From Pseudomonas sp. R37(2017) (GTDB taxonomy: Bacteria > Pseudomonadota > Gammaproteobacteria > Pseudomonadales > Pseudomonadaceae): a DNA stretch of 64,000 nt. The stretch's first letter is position 1. Each line of letters starts with the position of its first letter. This document shows, in pieces, positions 8,151 through 16,467 of this stretch. Where the stretch lies: contig NZ_NEHO01000004.1 of NCBI RefSeq assembly GCF_002113375.1, positions 384,251-448,250 of the forward strand. Reading direction: 5' to 3'. The translations under genes were made by a program, and so were the position numbers. Below the pieces are notes generated by a model that searched no databases, was not told the origin of the DNA, and saw only the letters and a list, made by a program, of their open reading frames with translations.

Positions 8151-9029
8151 ATGATTGCGGGCAGTATGGTGGCACTGGTCACACCCATGGATGCACAGGG
8201 GGATATTGACTGGGACAGCCTCAGCAAACTCGTGGACTTCCATCTCAAGAACGGCACCCATGCCATTGTCGCGGTCGGTACTACCGGCGAGTCGGCCACT
8301 CTTGATGTAGAAGAACACATTGCCGTCATCAAAGCCGTGGTCAAACAGGTCAATGGCCGCATACCGGTGATCGCCGGTACCGGCGCCAACTCGACCCGCG
8401 AAGCCGTCGAGTTGACCCGCAATGCCAAGGAAGCCGGCGCCGACGCCTGCCTGCTGGTCGTGCCGTACTACAACAAGCCGACCCAGGAAGGCCTGTACCT
8501 GCACTTCAAGCACATCGCCGAAGCGGTCGACATCCCGCAGATTCTCTATAACGTTCCCGGCCGCACCTCCTGCGACATGCAGGCCGAGACAGTGATCCGC
8601 CTGTCCACCGTGCCGAACATCATCGGCATCAAGGAAGCGACCGGCGACCTCAAGCGCGCCAAAGCCATCCTCGACGGAGTCAGCAAGGACTTCATCGTTC
8701 TTTCCGGCGATGATCCGACCGCGGTCGAGCTGATCCTGATGGGCGGCAAGGGCAACATCTCCGTCACCGCCAACGTCGCTCCGCGTGAAATGGCCGATCT
8801 GTGCGAGGCCGCCCTCAAGGGCGATGCCGCGACTGCACGGGCGATCAACGAAAAACTGATGCCGCTGCACAAGGACCTGTTCATCGAAGCCAACCCGATT
8901 CCGGTGAAGTGGGCTTTGGTTGAAATGGGCCTGATGCACGAAGGTATTCGCCTGCCGCTGACGTGGCTGAGCGCACCTTGTCACGAAACGCTCCGCACGG
9001 CCCTGCGCCAGTGCAGCGTCCTGGTTTAA
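8151..9029 (+). CDS. dapA: 4-hydroxy-tetrahydrodipicolinate synthase DapA
   Basis: Condenses pyruvate with aspartate semialdehyde, the first committed step of lysine and diaminopimelate synthesis. 292 residues from the ATG at 8151 (SD GCAGGAG), the usual length. Schiff-base Lys161 in [10 protein letters not shown]; Tyr133 (ILYNVPGR), Thr44 (GTTGES) and Tyr107 occupy the catalytic positions. The upstream in-frame ATG at 8067 falls in the leader stem and is rejected. bamC follows after 17 bp, the conserved dapA-bamC pairing of gamma-proteobacteria. Confidence 0.97.
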   Translation: MIAGSMVALVTPMDAQGDIDWDSLSKLVDFHLKNGTHAIVAVGTTGESATLDVEEHIAVIKAVVKQVNGRIPVIAGTGANSTREAVELTRNAKEAGADACLLVVPYYNKPTQEGLYLHFKHIAEAVDIPQILYNVPGRTSCDMQAETVIRLSTVPNIIGIKEATGDLKRAKAILDGVSKDFIVLSGDDPTAVELILMGGKGNISVTANVAPREMADLCEAALKGDAATARAINEKLMPLHKDLFIEANPIPVKWALVEMGLMHEGIRLPLTWLSAPCHETLRTALRQCSVLV

Positions 9030-9046
9030 TTGAGGAAGTACACCGC

Positions 9047-10162
9047 ATGAAGCGAATGGCCGGACTTTCCGCACTTGCCTTGATTATCTCCAGCACCAGT
9101 GGCTGCGGATGGCTCTGGGGCCCGGAAGGTTATTTCCGTGACCGTGGTAGCGATTACCTGCAAGCGCAACAGACCGCACCGATGCAAATTCCACAGGATA
9201 TCCATACCGCCAAGCGTCTGGATCCGCTGTTGCCGATCCCGCGCAACGTGGCCGATGACACTGCCACGGGCGAATACGTGGTTCCTCGTCCTCAGCCGCT
9301 GACAGCGGCTGCCGACGCCAGTGCCTACTCGCTGCAGAAGAGCGGCGGCATCAGCTCCATCCTGGCGCAGAACCCGCCGGCCGAAGTCTGGCCAGTGGCC
9401 GTTCAATTCTTCCAGGACAACGGTTTCCGCCTGGATGAACAGCGTCCGCAAACCGGCGAATTCACCACCACCTGGCAGCATTCCGACGAACTGTCCGCCG
9501 CTGTGGCCAAGCGCCTGAGCGCGGCCGGCGTCAGCACCGACAGCGAAACCCGTGTGCGGGTGCGCATCGAGCCGGGCGTGCAGCGCAACACCAGTGAAGT
9601 CTATGTGGTCAGCGCCGAGCGTCCTGCCGGCAGCACCGCTGACGTGGCGTTCACCAACCGTTCGGTCAATACTGGCCTGGACGCGGCACTGGTCGACGAC
9701 ATGCTGGCGAGCATGAGCCGTATCTCGGAGAAGGGCGGTTCGGTCTCGATGCTGGCTTCCCGTGATTTCGACGCGCCCAGCCGTGTCAGCCTGAGCGAAG
9801 ACGGCAGCGGCAACCCCGTGTTGAACGTCGGTACCGATCTGGATCGTGCCTGGTCGAGCGTCGGTCGTGCGCTGGAGCAAGGCGATTGGCGTGTCGAAGA
9901 CATCAACCGCAGCCTGGGCCTGTACTACATCAACCTGGCCGAAAAAGCCGAGAAGAAAGACGACAAGCCAGGCTTCTTCGGCAGCCTGTTCGGCACCGCA
10001 CCGAGCAAGGAAGAGCTTGAAGCTCGTGCCGAGCGTTATCAGGTTCGCCTGAGCAAGGTTGGCGAGAACGTCCAGGTCACCGTCGAGAAGAACATCAACA
10101 CCGTGGCGCCGGCAGACGTGGCGCGTAAAGTGTTGAGCAAGATTCAAGACAACCTGGGCTGA
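9047..10162 (+). CDS. bamC: Outer membrane protein assembly factor BamC (lipoprotein)
   Basis: Lipoprotein of the BAM beta-barrel assembly machine. 371 residues from the ATG at 9047 (SD GAGGAAG). The signal sequence ends in a lipobox with lipidated Cys20 (SSTSGC). An N-terminal unstructured segment is followed by two helix-grip domains. Located directly after dapA as in E. coli, which supports the name over a generic lipoprotein. Confidence 0.93.
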   Translation: MKRMAGLSALALIISSTSGCGWLWGPEGYFRDRGSDYLQAQQTAPMQIPQDIHTAKRLDPLLPIPRNVADDTATGEYVVPRPQPLTAAADASAYSLQKSGGISSILAQNPPAEVWPVAVQFFQDNGFRLDEQRPQTGEFTTTWQHSDELSAAVAKRLSAAGVSTDSETRVRVRIEPGVQRNTSEVYVVSAERPAGSTADVAFTNRSVNTGLDAALVDDMLASMSRISEKGGSVSMLASRDFDAPSRVSLSEDGSGNPVLNVGTDLDRAWSSVGRALEQGDWRVEDINRSLGLYYINLAEKAEKKDDKPGFFGSLFGTAPSKEELEARAERYQVRLSKVGENVQVTVEKNINTVAPADVARKVLSKIQDNLG

Positions 10163-10166
10163 TCCT

Positions 10167-10925
10167 GTGCGTTTTGCCGTTCTCGGCAGCGGTAGTCAGG
10201 GGAACGGCACGCTGATAGCCAGCGATGACACGTATGTCCTGGTCGATTGTGGTTTTTCCCTGCGGGAAACCGAAAAACGCCTGCTGCGCCTGGGTGTGAA
10301 CCCGGCGCAGTTGAGCGCGATACTCGTGACCCACGAACATGCCGACCACGTGCATGGCGTGGGTTTGCTGTCTCGGCGCTACAATCTGCCTGTCTACCTC
10401 AGTCGCGGGACCTTGCGCGGGATGCGCAAGCCAATTGAACCGGCAGGCTTTCTGGCTGGTGGCGAGCAACTGCAAATCGGCGACTTGAGCATCAGTGTCA
10501 TTGCCGTGGCCCATGATGCACAGGAACCGACGCAGTACGTCTTCAGTGACGGTGTACGGCGTTTTGGCCTGTTGACCGACCTGGGGTCGTATTGTGACAA
10601 GGTGCTGGACGGTTACCGGGACCTCGATGCGTTGATGATCGAGTCCAACCATTGCAGGGACATGCTGGCTCGCGGTCACTACCCTTACTTTCTCAAGCAG
10701 CGGGTGGGCGGTGAGCTGGGACATTTGAACAACCATCAGGCGGCATTCCTGGTGGCCGAGCTGGGCTGGAAAGACCTGCAACACCTGGTCCTGGCCCATC
10801 TGAGCAGCAAGAACAACCTGCCGCGGCTGGCCCGGCAATGTTTTGTCGACACCCTCGGGTGCGACCCGGACTGGCTGCAACTGGCCGATCAAGATTCAGG
10901 GCTCGACTGGCGTCACATCGCCTAG
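10167..10925 (+). CDS. MBL fold metallo-hydrolase (YycJ/WalJ-like)
   Basis: Cytoplasmic metallo-beta-lactamase-fold hydrolase, 252 residues. The metal motif HxHxDH is present as H56-E-H58-A-D60-H61; LGSGSQGNGT at the N-terminus is typical of the YycJ group of predicted phosphodiesterases or exonucleases. GTG start, 4 bp after the bamC stop. Lies between bamC and purC as in other Pseudomonas. Substrate unknown. Confidence 0.88.
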   Translation: MRFAVLGSGSQGNGTLIASDDTYVLVDCGFSLRETEKRLLRLGVNPAQLSAILVTHEHADHVHGVGLLSRRYNLPVYLSRGTLRGMRKPIEPAGFLAGGEQLQIGDLSISVIAVAHDAQEPTQYVFSDGVRRFGLLTDLGSYCDKVLDGYRDLDALMIESNHCRDMLARGHYPYFLKQRVGGELGHLNNHQAAFLVAELGWKDLQHLVLAHLSSKNNLPRLARQCFVDTLGCDPDWLQLADQDSGLDWRHIA

Positions 10926-10953
10926 CCCATCTACTTAGCAAGCGGAGCCCATC

Positions 10954-11667
10954 ATGGAAAAACGTGAAGAACTCTACCGCGGCAAAGCCAAGTCGGTTTA
11001 CAAGACCGACGACGCTGACCGTCTGATCCTGCTGTTTCGCAACGACACCTCGGCGTTCGACGGCAAGCGTATCGAACAGCTCGACCGCAAAGGCATGGTG
11101 AACAACAAGTTCAACGCCTTCATCATGCAGAAGCTCGAAGCTGCCGGCGTGCCGACCCAGTTCGACAAGCTGCTGGGCGACAACGAATGCCTGGTGAAGA
11201 AGCTGGACATGATCCCGGTCGAGTGCGTCGTGCGTAACTACGCCGCTGGCAGCCTGGTCAAGCGCCTGGGTGTCGAAGAGGGCATGAAGCTCAATCCTTA
11301 CACCTTCGAACTGTTCCTGAAGGACGACGCCAAGGGCGACCCGTTCATCAACGAATCCCACGTCGTGGCATTTGGCTGGGGCACTGCCGAGCAACTGGTT
11401 CGCATGAAGGAACTGTCGCTCAAGGTCAACGAAGTCCTGAGCAAGCTGTTCGATGACGCCGGTCTGCTGCTGGTCGACTTCAAGCTTGAATTCGGCGTAT
11501 TCAGCGACGGCTCCATCGTGCTGGGCGACGAGTTCAGCCCGGACGGCTGCCGCCTGTGGGACAAGGACACCAAGAAGAAGATGGACAAAGACCGCTTCCG
11601 TCAGGGCCTCGGTGGCGTCATCGAAGCCTACGAAGAAGTCGCCAATCGTCTGGGCGTACCGCTTTAA
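10954..11667 (+). CDS. purC: Phosphoribosylaminoimidazole-succinocarboxamide synthase PurC
   Basis: SAICAR synthetase: joins CAIR and aspartate with ATP in purine synthesis. 237 residues, the expected size. Family motifs seen: [13 protein letters not shown] at the N-terminus, [15 protein letters not shown] in the middle, and LVDFKLEFG / [14 protein letters not shown] in the C-terminal half. ATG at 10954 behind AAGCGGAG, 28 bp after the MBL gene. It is the last core gene before the tRNA and island. Confidence 0.97.
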   Translation: MEKREELYRGKAKSVYKTDDADRLILLFRNDTSAFDGKRIEQLDRKGMVNNKFNAFIMQKLEAAGVPTQFDKLLGDNECLVKKLDMIPVECVVRNYAAGSLVKRLGVEEGMKLNPYTFELFLKDDAKGDPFINESHVVAFGWGTAEQLVRMKELSLKVNEVLSKLFDDAGLLLVDFKLEFGVFSDGSIVLGDEFSPDGCRLWDKDTKKKMDKDRFRQGLGGVIEAYEEVANRLGVPL

Positions 11668-11711
11668 TCGACGCAAGCATCTGAAAGCACAGAAATATTT
11701 CGCTTGGGGGG

Positions 11712-11740
11712 TTCGCTTCCGGCGAAAGTGTTGATATGAT
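11712..11740 (+). promoter_or_regulatory. Putative sigma-70 promoter of tRNA-Ser
   Basis: A -10 box TATGAT at 11735-11740 with a weak -35 TTCGCT at 11712-11717 (17-bp spacing), followed by a GC-only discriminator GCGCGCCG as is usual for stringently controlled stable-RNA promoters. The tRNA starts at 11751. Confidence 0.5.
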
Positions 11741-11750
11741 GCGCGCCGTT

Positions 11751-11840
11751 GGAGAGATGCCAGAGTGGCCGAATGGGACGGATTCGAAATCCGTTGTACC
11801 TTCACCGGTACCTAGGGTTCGAATCCCTATCTCTCCGCCA
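11751..11840 (+). tRNA. serU: tRNA-Ser(CGA)
   Basis: 90-nt class II tRNA with encoded CCA. Acceptor stem GGAGAGA pairs with TCTCTCC; anticodon loop TTCGAAA gives CGA (reads UCG); long variable arm; T-loop GGTTCGAATCC. It is intact although it is the integration target: the last 17 bases plus 3 downstream bases are duplicated at the far end of the island. The symbol is given by anticodon analogy only. Confidence 0.97.
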
Positions 11841-11843
11841 TTA
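11824..11843 (+). repeat. attL: left copy of the 20-bp island direct repeat
   Basis: TCCCTATCTCTCCGCCATTA, the 3' end of tRNA-Ser(CGA) plus three bases; an identical copy is at 19856-19875. This marks the left edge of the island. Confidence 0.92.
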
Positions 11844-11846
11844 TTC

Positions 11847-11883
11847 AAAAAGCCTCGTAAGTCCTTGATTTACGGGGTTTTTT
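11847..11883 (+). terminator. Terminator after tRNA-Ser, supplied by the island
   Basis: AAAAGCCTCGTAA pairs (one G-T and one mismatch) with TTTACGGGGTTTTTT, followed by a T-run. It lies inside the island, so the element brings a terminator replacing the chromosomal one now at 19881-19916. Confidence 0.75.
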
Positions 11884-11901
11884 GTGCCTATGTGTTTTTC
11901 G

Positions 11902-11927
11902 ATTCTACTACTCAATTCTACTACTCA
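11902..11927. repeat. Left arm-type repeats: two tandem copies of ATTCTACTACTCA
   Basis: Perfect 13-bp tandem repeat (11902-11914 and 11915-11927), about 60-80 bp inside attL. The same core TTCTACTACT occurs twice next to the integrase gene at the other end. This is the arrangement expected of arm-type binding sites for the integrase N-terminal domain. Confidence 0.6.
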
Positions 11928-12159
11928 CTTTTTCCCCAAATACCCAAACCACCCCGGCAATCGAATCCCGTTTTGTGGTCGAATCCATATGCTCTGATGG
12001 GCAGAATCCGGTGTTGGTTGTCTGGAGATTGGTCGCCAGCGTTTAACCGGACCGGATTCAGGAAACACCCGGTGGTCGGGATAATCTCAACATCCGAGAG
12101 TGGGTGTGCGTCAAGTGAATGGTTGTGAGGCTGCGTAGGATCGCGTATGTGGGGTTTTA

Positions 12160-12190
12160 GCTGAATGCCAGTGTCATGCAGGCACTCAGC
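12160..12190 (-). terminator. Stem-loop downstream of the serine recombinase gene
   Basis: GCTGA-a-TGCC pairs with GGCA-c-TCAGC around an 11-nt loop, 23 bp beyond the recombinase stop. There is no clear U-tract, so termination is uncertain. Confidence 0.35.
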
Positions 12191-12212
12191 CTTTATCGTT
12201 GTTCTATGGTGT

Positions 12213-12833
12213 TTAGGCTAGCTCTCGCTTGATCCGATAAACAGTTGCAACACCACACTCAGCCAGCTTGGCGATCTTGTCAGCAGACATGGTTGGATGT
12301 TCCTGCATCAGCGACTTCACCTGCTCATGCAATGCTACATTCTTCCCTTTACCTGATGGCTTCCACTCAGGCTCAGCAGCACGCTTGTTAGCAAGTCCTT
12401 GGTTGATACGTTCAACACGTTTGTCTTGATCGAGGCGAGCCATAGTTTGCATCAGTTCGATCAGCATATCGTTGATCACATCCATGATCTGACCAGTGAT
12501 ACCTTTGTCTTTCACCATCATGTGACTGGTTGGAAGGTCAGCAATCACCAGCTTCAAACCTTTAGCCTTGATCGTTGCCTTGAGCGTTTCCCAATCGGTC
12601 TGAGACAGACGCGACAACCTGTCTACGGATTCGCACAAGAGAATTTCCCCCGGTTGTGCAGTGTCCAGCAGTCTCATCAATTCAGGTCGGTTGAGTTTCG
12701 TACCACTGATGTTCTCGGCGTACACGTCAACGATGTTCAAACCTTTATCACCAGCGAATGCTTCCAGTGCGATACGGGCACGGTTTGCATCTTGATCCTT
12801 GGTTGATGCTCTCAGGTACAGATGTGCGTTCAT
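12213..12833 (-). CDS. Serine recombinase (resolvase/invertase family)
   Basis: 206-residue small serine recombinase. The catalytic Ser10 is in HLYLRASTKDQD; the resolvase core continues with GEILLCESVDRLSRL (the conserved D-R-L-x-R motif), a long E-type helix around residues 100-130, and a C-terminal helix-turn-helix (TMSADKIAKLAECGVATVYRI). Size and layout match Tn3-type resolvases and DNA invertases, not large phage integrases. Upstream DNA carries repeated TGATAG motifs. It may resolve multimers, invert a segment, or be a leftover of an earlier element. The start codon is clear at 12833. Confidence 0.9.
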   Translation of the reverse strand: MNAHLYLRASTKDQDANRARIALEAFAGDKGLNIVDVYAENISGTKLNRPELMRLLDTAQPGEILLCESVDRLSRLSQTDWETLKATIKAKGLKLVIADLPTSHMMVKDKGITGQIMDVINDMLIELMQTMARLDQDKRVERINQGLANKRAAEPEWKPSGKGKNVALHEQVKSLMQEHPTMSADKIAKLAECGVATVYRIKRELA

Positions 12834-12856
12834 GCTGGCTATCCTTTGGCTATTGA

Positions 12857-12962
12857 TTTGATAGACCTATGATAATCCTATCTGATAGCTATCTGCAATA
12901 GTAATTTGATAGTGGTTTATCACCGGTTATCCGACTACCAGACAAGTAGACTTCTTTGATAG
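12857..12962. promoter_or_regulatory. Repeated TTTGATAG motifs upstream of the serine recombinase (possible res site or operator)
   Basis: TTTGATAG at 12857-12864, 12905-12912 and 12955-12962, plus a palindrome CTATC-T-GATAG at 12878-12888. Small serine recombinases bind clustered inverted motifs just upstream of their own gene, which fits. Confidence 0.45.
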
Positions 12963-12965
12963 CGG

Positions 12966-13181
12966 TTACTGGCGTATCCGAAGAATGCCAGCGGTGATGG
13001 CAGATGCATTTGTGTCAATGGTTTCCAATGCTGCAATCGCGTTGTCGTGCACGTCGGGCGAACCTGTTGACTTTGCCCACAAAGAAACTTCTTCAATTGC
13101 AGCAGCCAAAGCATGCTGGTTGTGCAAAAGCAAAGTCAGAACATCGGCGGTAGCGATGGCTGCGTGGTTGTTGTCTGACAT
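12966..13181 (-). CDS. Small hypothetical protein, 71 aa
   Basis: Alanine-rich, probably all-helical cytoplasmic protein (ATADVLTLLLHNQHALAAAIEEV ending ITAGILRIRQ). ATG at 13181. Not recognised as a named family. It sits upstream of and in the same direction as the recombinase, with the repeat cluster between them. Confidence 0.6.
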   Translation of the reverse strand: MSDNNHAAIATADVLTLLLHNQHALAAAIEEVSLWAKSTGSPDVHDNAIAALETIDTNASAITAGILRIRQ

Positions 13182-13370
13182 AGGTGTCGTCCTTGATGGG
13201 GGTGTAAAGATCGTAGCTCAGCACATGGTTGAGACGGCGTGTAGTGGCATCTGTGGCGTGATCGATTCGCCGGTCAGGGTATGTATTAACGCCCTGTAGC
13301 GGTAAGCACCGGGATGTTGTTCTCCAGGTCAACCATGTGAAAGTCCCTACTGAGGTTACGCGAGGTTGAT

Positions 13371-13769
13371 TCAGGGTTTTCCGCAAGGGAAGGCGGAAGC
13401 CATCGCCAGAGCTATCGAAGTGACCTCATGCTGGTGAAGTTTCTCCGGGTTCTCTTTCAGGTACTTCACCACAATCCGTAACTGTTGCTCCTTCGTCACA
13501 GACTCAGGCGGACAGATGAATGGAGGGAGCGTCTTTCCCGAAGAGGCACTGTAGTAACCACGAGCCATTTCGATTCCATCGAGAGTACCTTCGATCTTAC
13601 CTAGACATACTCCGCCGCCAAATGCGCTCTTACCAGCACCGCCATCTACGACATTCAGTGCGTCCTGACACTGCTGAAGAAGGACATTGCCGTTTGCCAA
13701 TACAAAGCCAGTCCAGCCACTGGCCAGCAACGTTAGCGTGCACATCATCTTGGATTTCAAAAGGGGCAT
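13371..13769 (-). CDS. Rap1a/Tai family-like secreted protein
   Basis: 132 residues from the ATG at 13769, which has AAAGGAA upstream and starts a good signal peptide (MPLLKSKMMCTLTLLASG to VLA). The upstream frame (to 13811) lacks these. The mature part resembles Rap1a/Tai immunity-like proteins: NVLLQQCQDAL near the start, FGGGVCLGKIEG in the middle, ICPPESVTKEQQLRIVVKYL, and a terminal cysteine, giving conserved Cys for periplasmic disulfides. Family members neutralise type VI amidase effectors in Serratia. No effector is visible nearby, so it is an orphan immunity-like gene or has another periplasmic role. Family assignment is by motif recall. Confidence 0.65.
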   Translation of the reverse strand: MPLLKSKMMCTLTLLASGWTGFVLANGNVLLQQCQDALNVVDGGAGKSAFGGGVCLGKIEGTLDGIEMARGYYSASSGKTLPPFICPPESVTKEQQLRIVVKYLKENPEKLHQHEVTSIALAMASAFPCGKP

Positions 13770-14013
13770 TCCTTTGGGTTCGCGAGGATGGCAATGTACC
13801 AGCACGTACATAGATCAGCGAGGGTATCGCCCATGGCTCACGAGGCTTCCGCCTCAAGACGGTACAACCAACCCGGTGGCATCGAACAAGTCGAATGGAA
13901 GATAAGGGCATGAGCCGGGCTTGCAAGTAGGTTTACCTGCTGAGCATGACTGAAGTTAACAACCTAAAGATGGTTTCGCCTTTGAAGAGCCATCAAAATC
14001 AAGGAGGGATGTA

Positions 14014-14844
14014 ATGCTTTCGGAGATTATTTGCTTTTTAAAATCAGTTCCAGATGTTATTTGGTCGGGGGTCGCCGCATCAGGCATAACTTTGCTTGGG
14101 GTGATGGTTTCGAATAGAAGCAATACCAGTCGACTGGTGTTGCAACTTAATCATGATGCGACCGAGAAGTCCAAGGAGAGAGTCAGCAATCTTAGGCGTG
14201 AGGTTTACTTAAAGGCGTTTGAAGATATTGAAGTTGCAAGTCTTCATATTAGCAACCTGTCTAGTCGCTCTCTCACTAATTTGAACCTAATGTCAGAGCT
14301 TCAGGAGATTACCGGGTCGATAGCAAGGTTAAAATTGGTAGCTGAATCTAAGACTTCGATATTGGCGGGGGGTTTAGGTGTTGAGCTTGGCTCGCTGTTT
14401 TTAAAGCTACTACCTCGGCTTGCTGTCATACAGGCTGCAAGAACAGATATCGAGATTAACAACTCATTGCATGAGAGTTCATCTGCTGAGGCTTCAAGAG
14501 TAATACGGGAAATGAACAAGTTAAATGAGGAGGGGCGGCAAAATGAGGTGGCGTTTCAGAGTCTTCAAAGCTCATACGAATTTAACTCCAGTCAGGCTCA
14601 ACAGTATGCAGATGCACGCGCTCTTGCTTACGAGGCGCTTCACGTTGGATTGCGCGAATTTAGCACGATGCTTTTCCCTGAAATGAAAGCCTTATCTAAG
14701 ATTCAATTGAAGGTTATGGTAGCCATACGCGAGGATCTCGGCATTGCCTGTGATGTGGCAGACTTTCAACGACAATTGGAGCGTCAATGGGCTGTGATGG
14801 AAGCTGGGTATGGTGACGCCATGAAGGATTTGAAAGGGGAGTAG
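14014..14844 (+). CDS. Membrane-anchored coiled-coil protein, unknown function
   Basis: 276 residues. One N-terminal transmembrane helix (about 16-33, IWSGVAASGITLLGVMV) is followed by a long, largely helical region with coiled-coil character and a second hydrophobic patch near 115-140 (LAGGLGVELGSLFLKLLPRL). A strong AAGGAGGG precedes the ATG. It is the only recognised plus-strand gene inside the island and is A+T-rich. Not recognised; the anchor-plus-helical-rod design occurs in many accessory proteins, so no function is claimed. Confidence 0.8.
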   Translation: MLSEIICFLKSVPDVIWSGVAASGITLLGVMVSNRSNTSRLVLQLNHDATEKSKERVSNLRREVYLKAFEDIEVASLHISNLSSRSLTNLNLMSELQEITGSIARLKLVAESKTSILAGGLGVELGSLFLKLLPRLAVIQAARTDIEINNSLHESSSAEASRVIREMNKLNEEGRQNEVAFQSLQSSYEFNSSQAQQYADARALAYEALHVGLREFSTMLFPEMKALSKIQLKVMVAIREDLGIACDVADFQRQLERQWAVMEAGYGDAMKDLKGE

Positions 14845-14961
14845 TTTTTGGCGGTGATCGTAGGGCGAATATGTCATATCGGTTGAAGGCTAGGTTTTAT
14901 TCCCGGTTTTCAATCGATTGGCACTACTACGTACAATATCGAGAAAGAAAGTGAATCATGC

Positions 14962-15048
14962 TTAGCCTGAATTGCTCAGGCACCAATGAAAATGCGGGTT
15001 GTAACAACCGTTACCACAATGCAGCGTCACACCGTTGACCAGGATCAT
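14962..15048 (-). CDS. Possible 28-aa Cys/His-rich peptide
   Basis: Short frame with ATG at 15048 and stop at 14962, containing HCGNGCYNPHFHWC, a spacing of Cys and His suggestive of metal binding. AGGTGAG lies 7-13 bp upstream. It follows the 153-aa gene by 54 bp on the same strand. A 6-bp stem-loop (GCCTGA/TCAGGC, 14965-14981) overlaps its end. Evidence is weak because frames this short arise by chance. Confidence 0.2.
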   Translation of the reverse strand: MILVNGVTLHCGNGCYNPHFHWCLSNSG

Positions 15049-15102
15049 CCTGCTGACTCACCTGCTTTCAGTCCTGCACCAAGGTTGTGGTGGTGGCGAT
15101 CA

Positions 15103-15564
15103 TCACACCGGCACCAACATCGCTTTGTTCAACAACGACCAACGTCTGATTCTGATGTCACCAAAGACTTTCGTAAGGTCATGTGGTCTTTGGTTTTCGA
15201 TTGCACTGGCAATTGTGTATGGTTTCAGTCCTTCAAGCCTCTTGCTTTTGACGTTCATGTCTGCTGTGAATGACTCATCAACAATTTGTTTCAAGCCGCC
15301 TGACTGGGCTGTGGTCAGGATCATTAGGTACGCTTGCAATCCCTTGTCACCTTTACCATTCCCATTCTTGGTCTGGATACGAACCAAGAAGGGTTGACCG
15401 GGGTATCGCTTACGCAAGGATTGCAGAAATGGTTCCTTGTCAGTCAACAGTTGGTTGCTCAGCTTAAGGTCGTCATAGAACACTGAGTACTGATGTGACC
15501 AGTGGTGTCCTGTCAGCAATGCTAGGTATCGTCTCTTGGTCTTGTCTTCACTCGTTTCACTCAT
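15103..15564 (-). CDS. Hypothetical protein, 153 aa
   Basis: Basic, soluble protein with ATG at 15564 behind GGGGAAAGAG. Visible segments: KRRYLALLTGHHWSHQYSVFYD at the N-terminus, FLVRIQTKNGNGKGDKG in the middle, and LEGLKPYTIASAIENQRP later. The regular His/Arg-rich N-terminus hints at nucleic-acid binding but no family is recognised. Encoded alone on the minus strand with the 15.6-16.0 kb non-coding region upstream. Confidence 0.65.
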   Translation of the reverse strand: MSETSEDKTKRRYLALLTGHHWSHQYSVFYDDLKLSNQLLTDKEPFLQSLRKRYPGQPFLVRIQTKNGNGKGDKGLQAYLMILTTAQSGGLKQIVDESFTADMNVKSKRLEGLKPYTIASAIENQRPHDLTKVFGDIRIRRWSLLNKAMLVPV

Positions 15565-15989
15565 TCTCTTTCCCCTAATCTTTAAAGTTAATCTCTTGAA
15601 TACATACTCTCAAACACAGCACTAGAACTCTCAATCTCTCACTTTCCTAGATACTTCAATACGTCACGCTGATTGCGATGCCGGCAATCCCCCGTAAACA
15701 TTGGGCCAAACCGACGTTTTAAGGCAAAACGTACAGAATTACTAGTGCGGCGATTTTCGCATTACTAGTGCGGTGATTTCAACCCTGATTCTGGTTCATT
15801 TTCAACCCCGTTTTGTGGTGATGAACCCACCATGATCGCGATGAACATTCACACCACATGCACACCTTTCTACAAGGCAGCATAAAGCCCCGTGCAGACG
15901 TTGATTGTCTGCCGGAGCCATAGCGGTATTACTTTTCATTGCAAAGCGCTCAGAAGCGATTGTGGGAGTTTGCAGAAGGTGTTACAGGA
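15565..15989. other. 425-bp intergenic region with iteron-like repeats
   Basis: No supported gene. It holds a 19-bp direct repeat, ATTACTAGTGCGGYGATTT, at 15738-15756 and 15761-15779 (23-bp period), then GATGAAC twice and CCCGTTTTGTGGT (15807-15819), a 13-mer also present near the left end of the island at 11967-11979. The arrangement resembles a small origin or operator. Confidence 0.4.
15738..15779 (+). repeat. Iteron-like direct repeat pair
   Basis: Two 19-bp copies of ATTACTAGTGCGGYGATTT differing at one position, spaced at 23 bp, about two helical turns. Each contains the palindrome ACTAGT. Confidence 0.7.
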
Positions 15990-16466
15990 TCAGTCTGGAA
16001 TGATCAACGGGGCAAATGTATCAGCAACTTCCTTTTCAATCTCACGCAATAGTTTTGCTCTTTTCTCCTCTTCTCGACGCTGTTCTTTCAACTCAGCGGC
16101 TTGGATCAGTTGTTGAGTGAGTTTTGCTTTATATTCTTCACGCTCTGCTTCAAGTTCTTTTATGTACTGTGCCTTCACGTCCACATCGATAACGTCAAGA
16201 TCTAATTTTTGCAATTCTGGCGGTTTGATCATTGATGCCGAGTAATCAAGCGGCAGTGTTATGATTGGTGACCACTTGCTGAGTTCATAACCAAGTTTCG
16301 ACTTCTCAATAATGGCGGTTATAAATTCGTAAGGGAAGTCAGTTTGTACAACCTCCAAACACTGTGCAGATTGCCTGTACTTGGCGTGGGCATGTTCCTG
16401 AAGTTGTTTAAGTTCAGCTTCATCATACTGGCGAGGTGCACCAGATATCTTAATTCTATCAGTCAT
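15990..16466 (-). CDS. Hypothetical protein, 158 aa, C-terminal coiled coil
   Basis: Third gene of a minus-strand trio. The N-terminal half is mixed (YDEAELKQLQEHAHAKYRQS, then a stretch rich in aromatic and proline residues); residues about 95-145 are strongly charged and heptad-like (ELEAEREEYKAKLTQQLIQAAELKEQ), a probable coiled coil. ATG at 16466 begins 1 bp after the previous stop, with AAAGGAAAA as SD inside the upstream gene. Not recognised. Confidence 0.65.
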   Translation of the reverse strand: MTDRIKISGAPRQYDEAELKQLQEHAHAKYRQSAQCLEVVQTDFPYEFITAIIEKSKLGYELSKWSPIITLPLDYSASMIKPPELQKLDLDVIDVDVKAQYIKELEAEREEYKAKLTQQLIQAAELKEQRREEEKRAKLLREIEKEVADTFAPLIIPD

Positions 16467-16467
16467 T

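Noticed and set aside
13520..13813. 97-codon plus-strand frame opposite the Rap1a-like gene
   Set aside because: Antisense to a gene with signal peptide, SD and family motifs.
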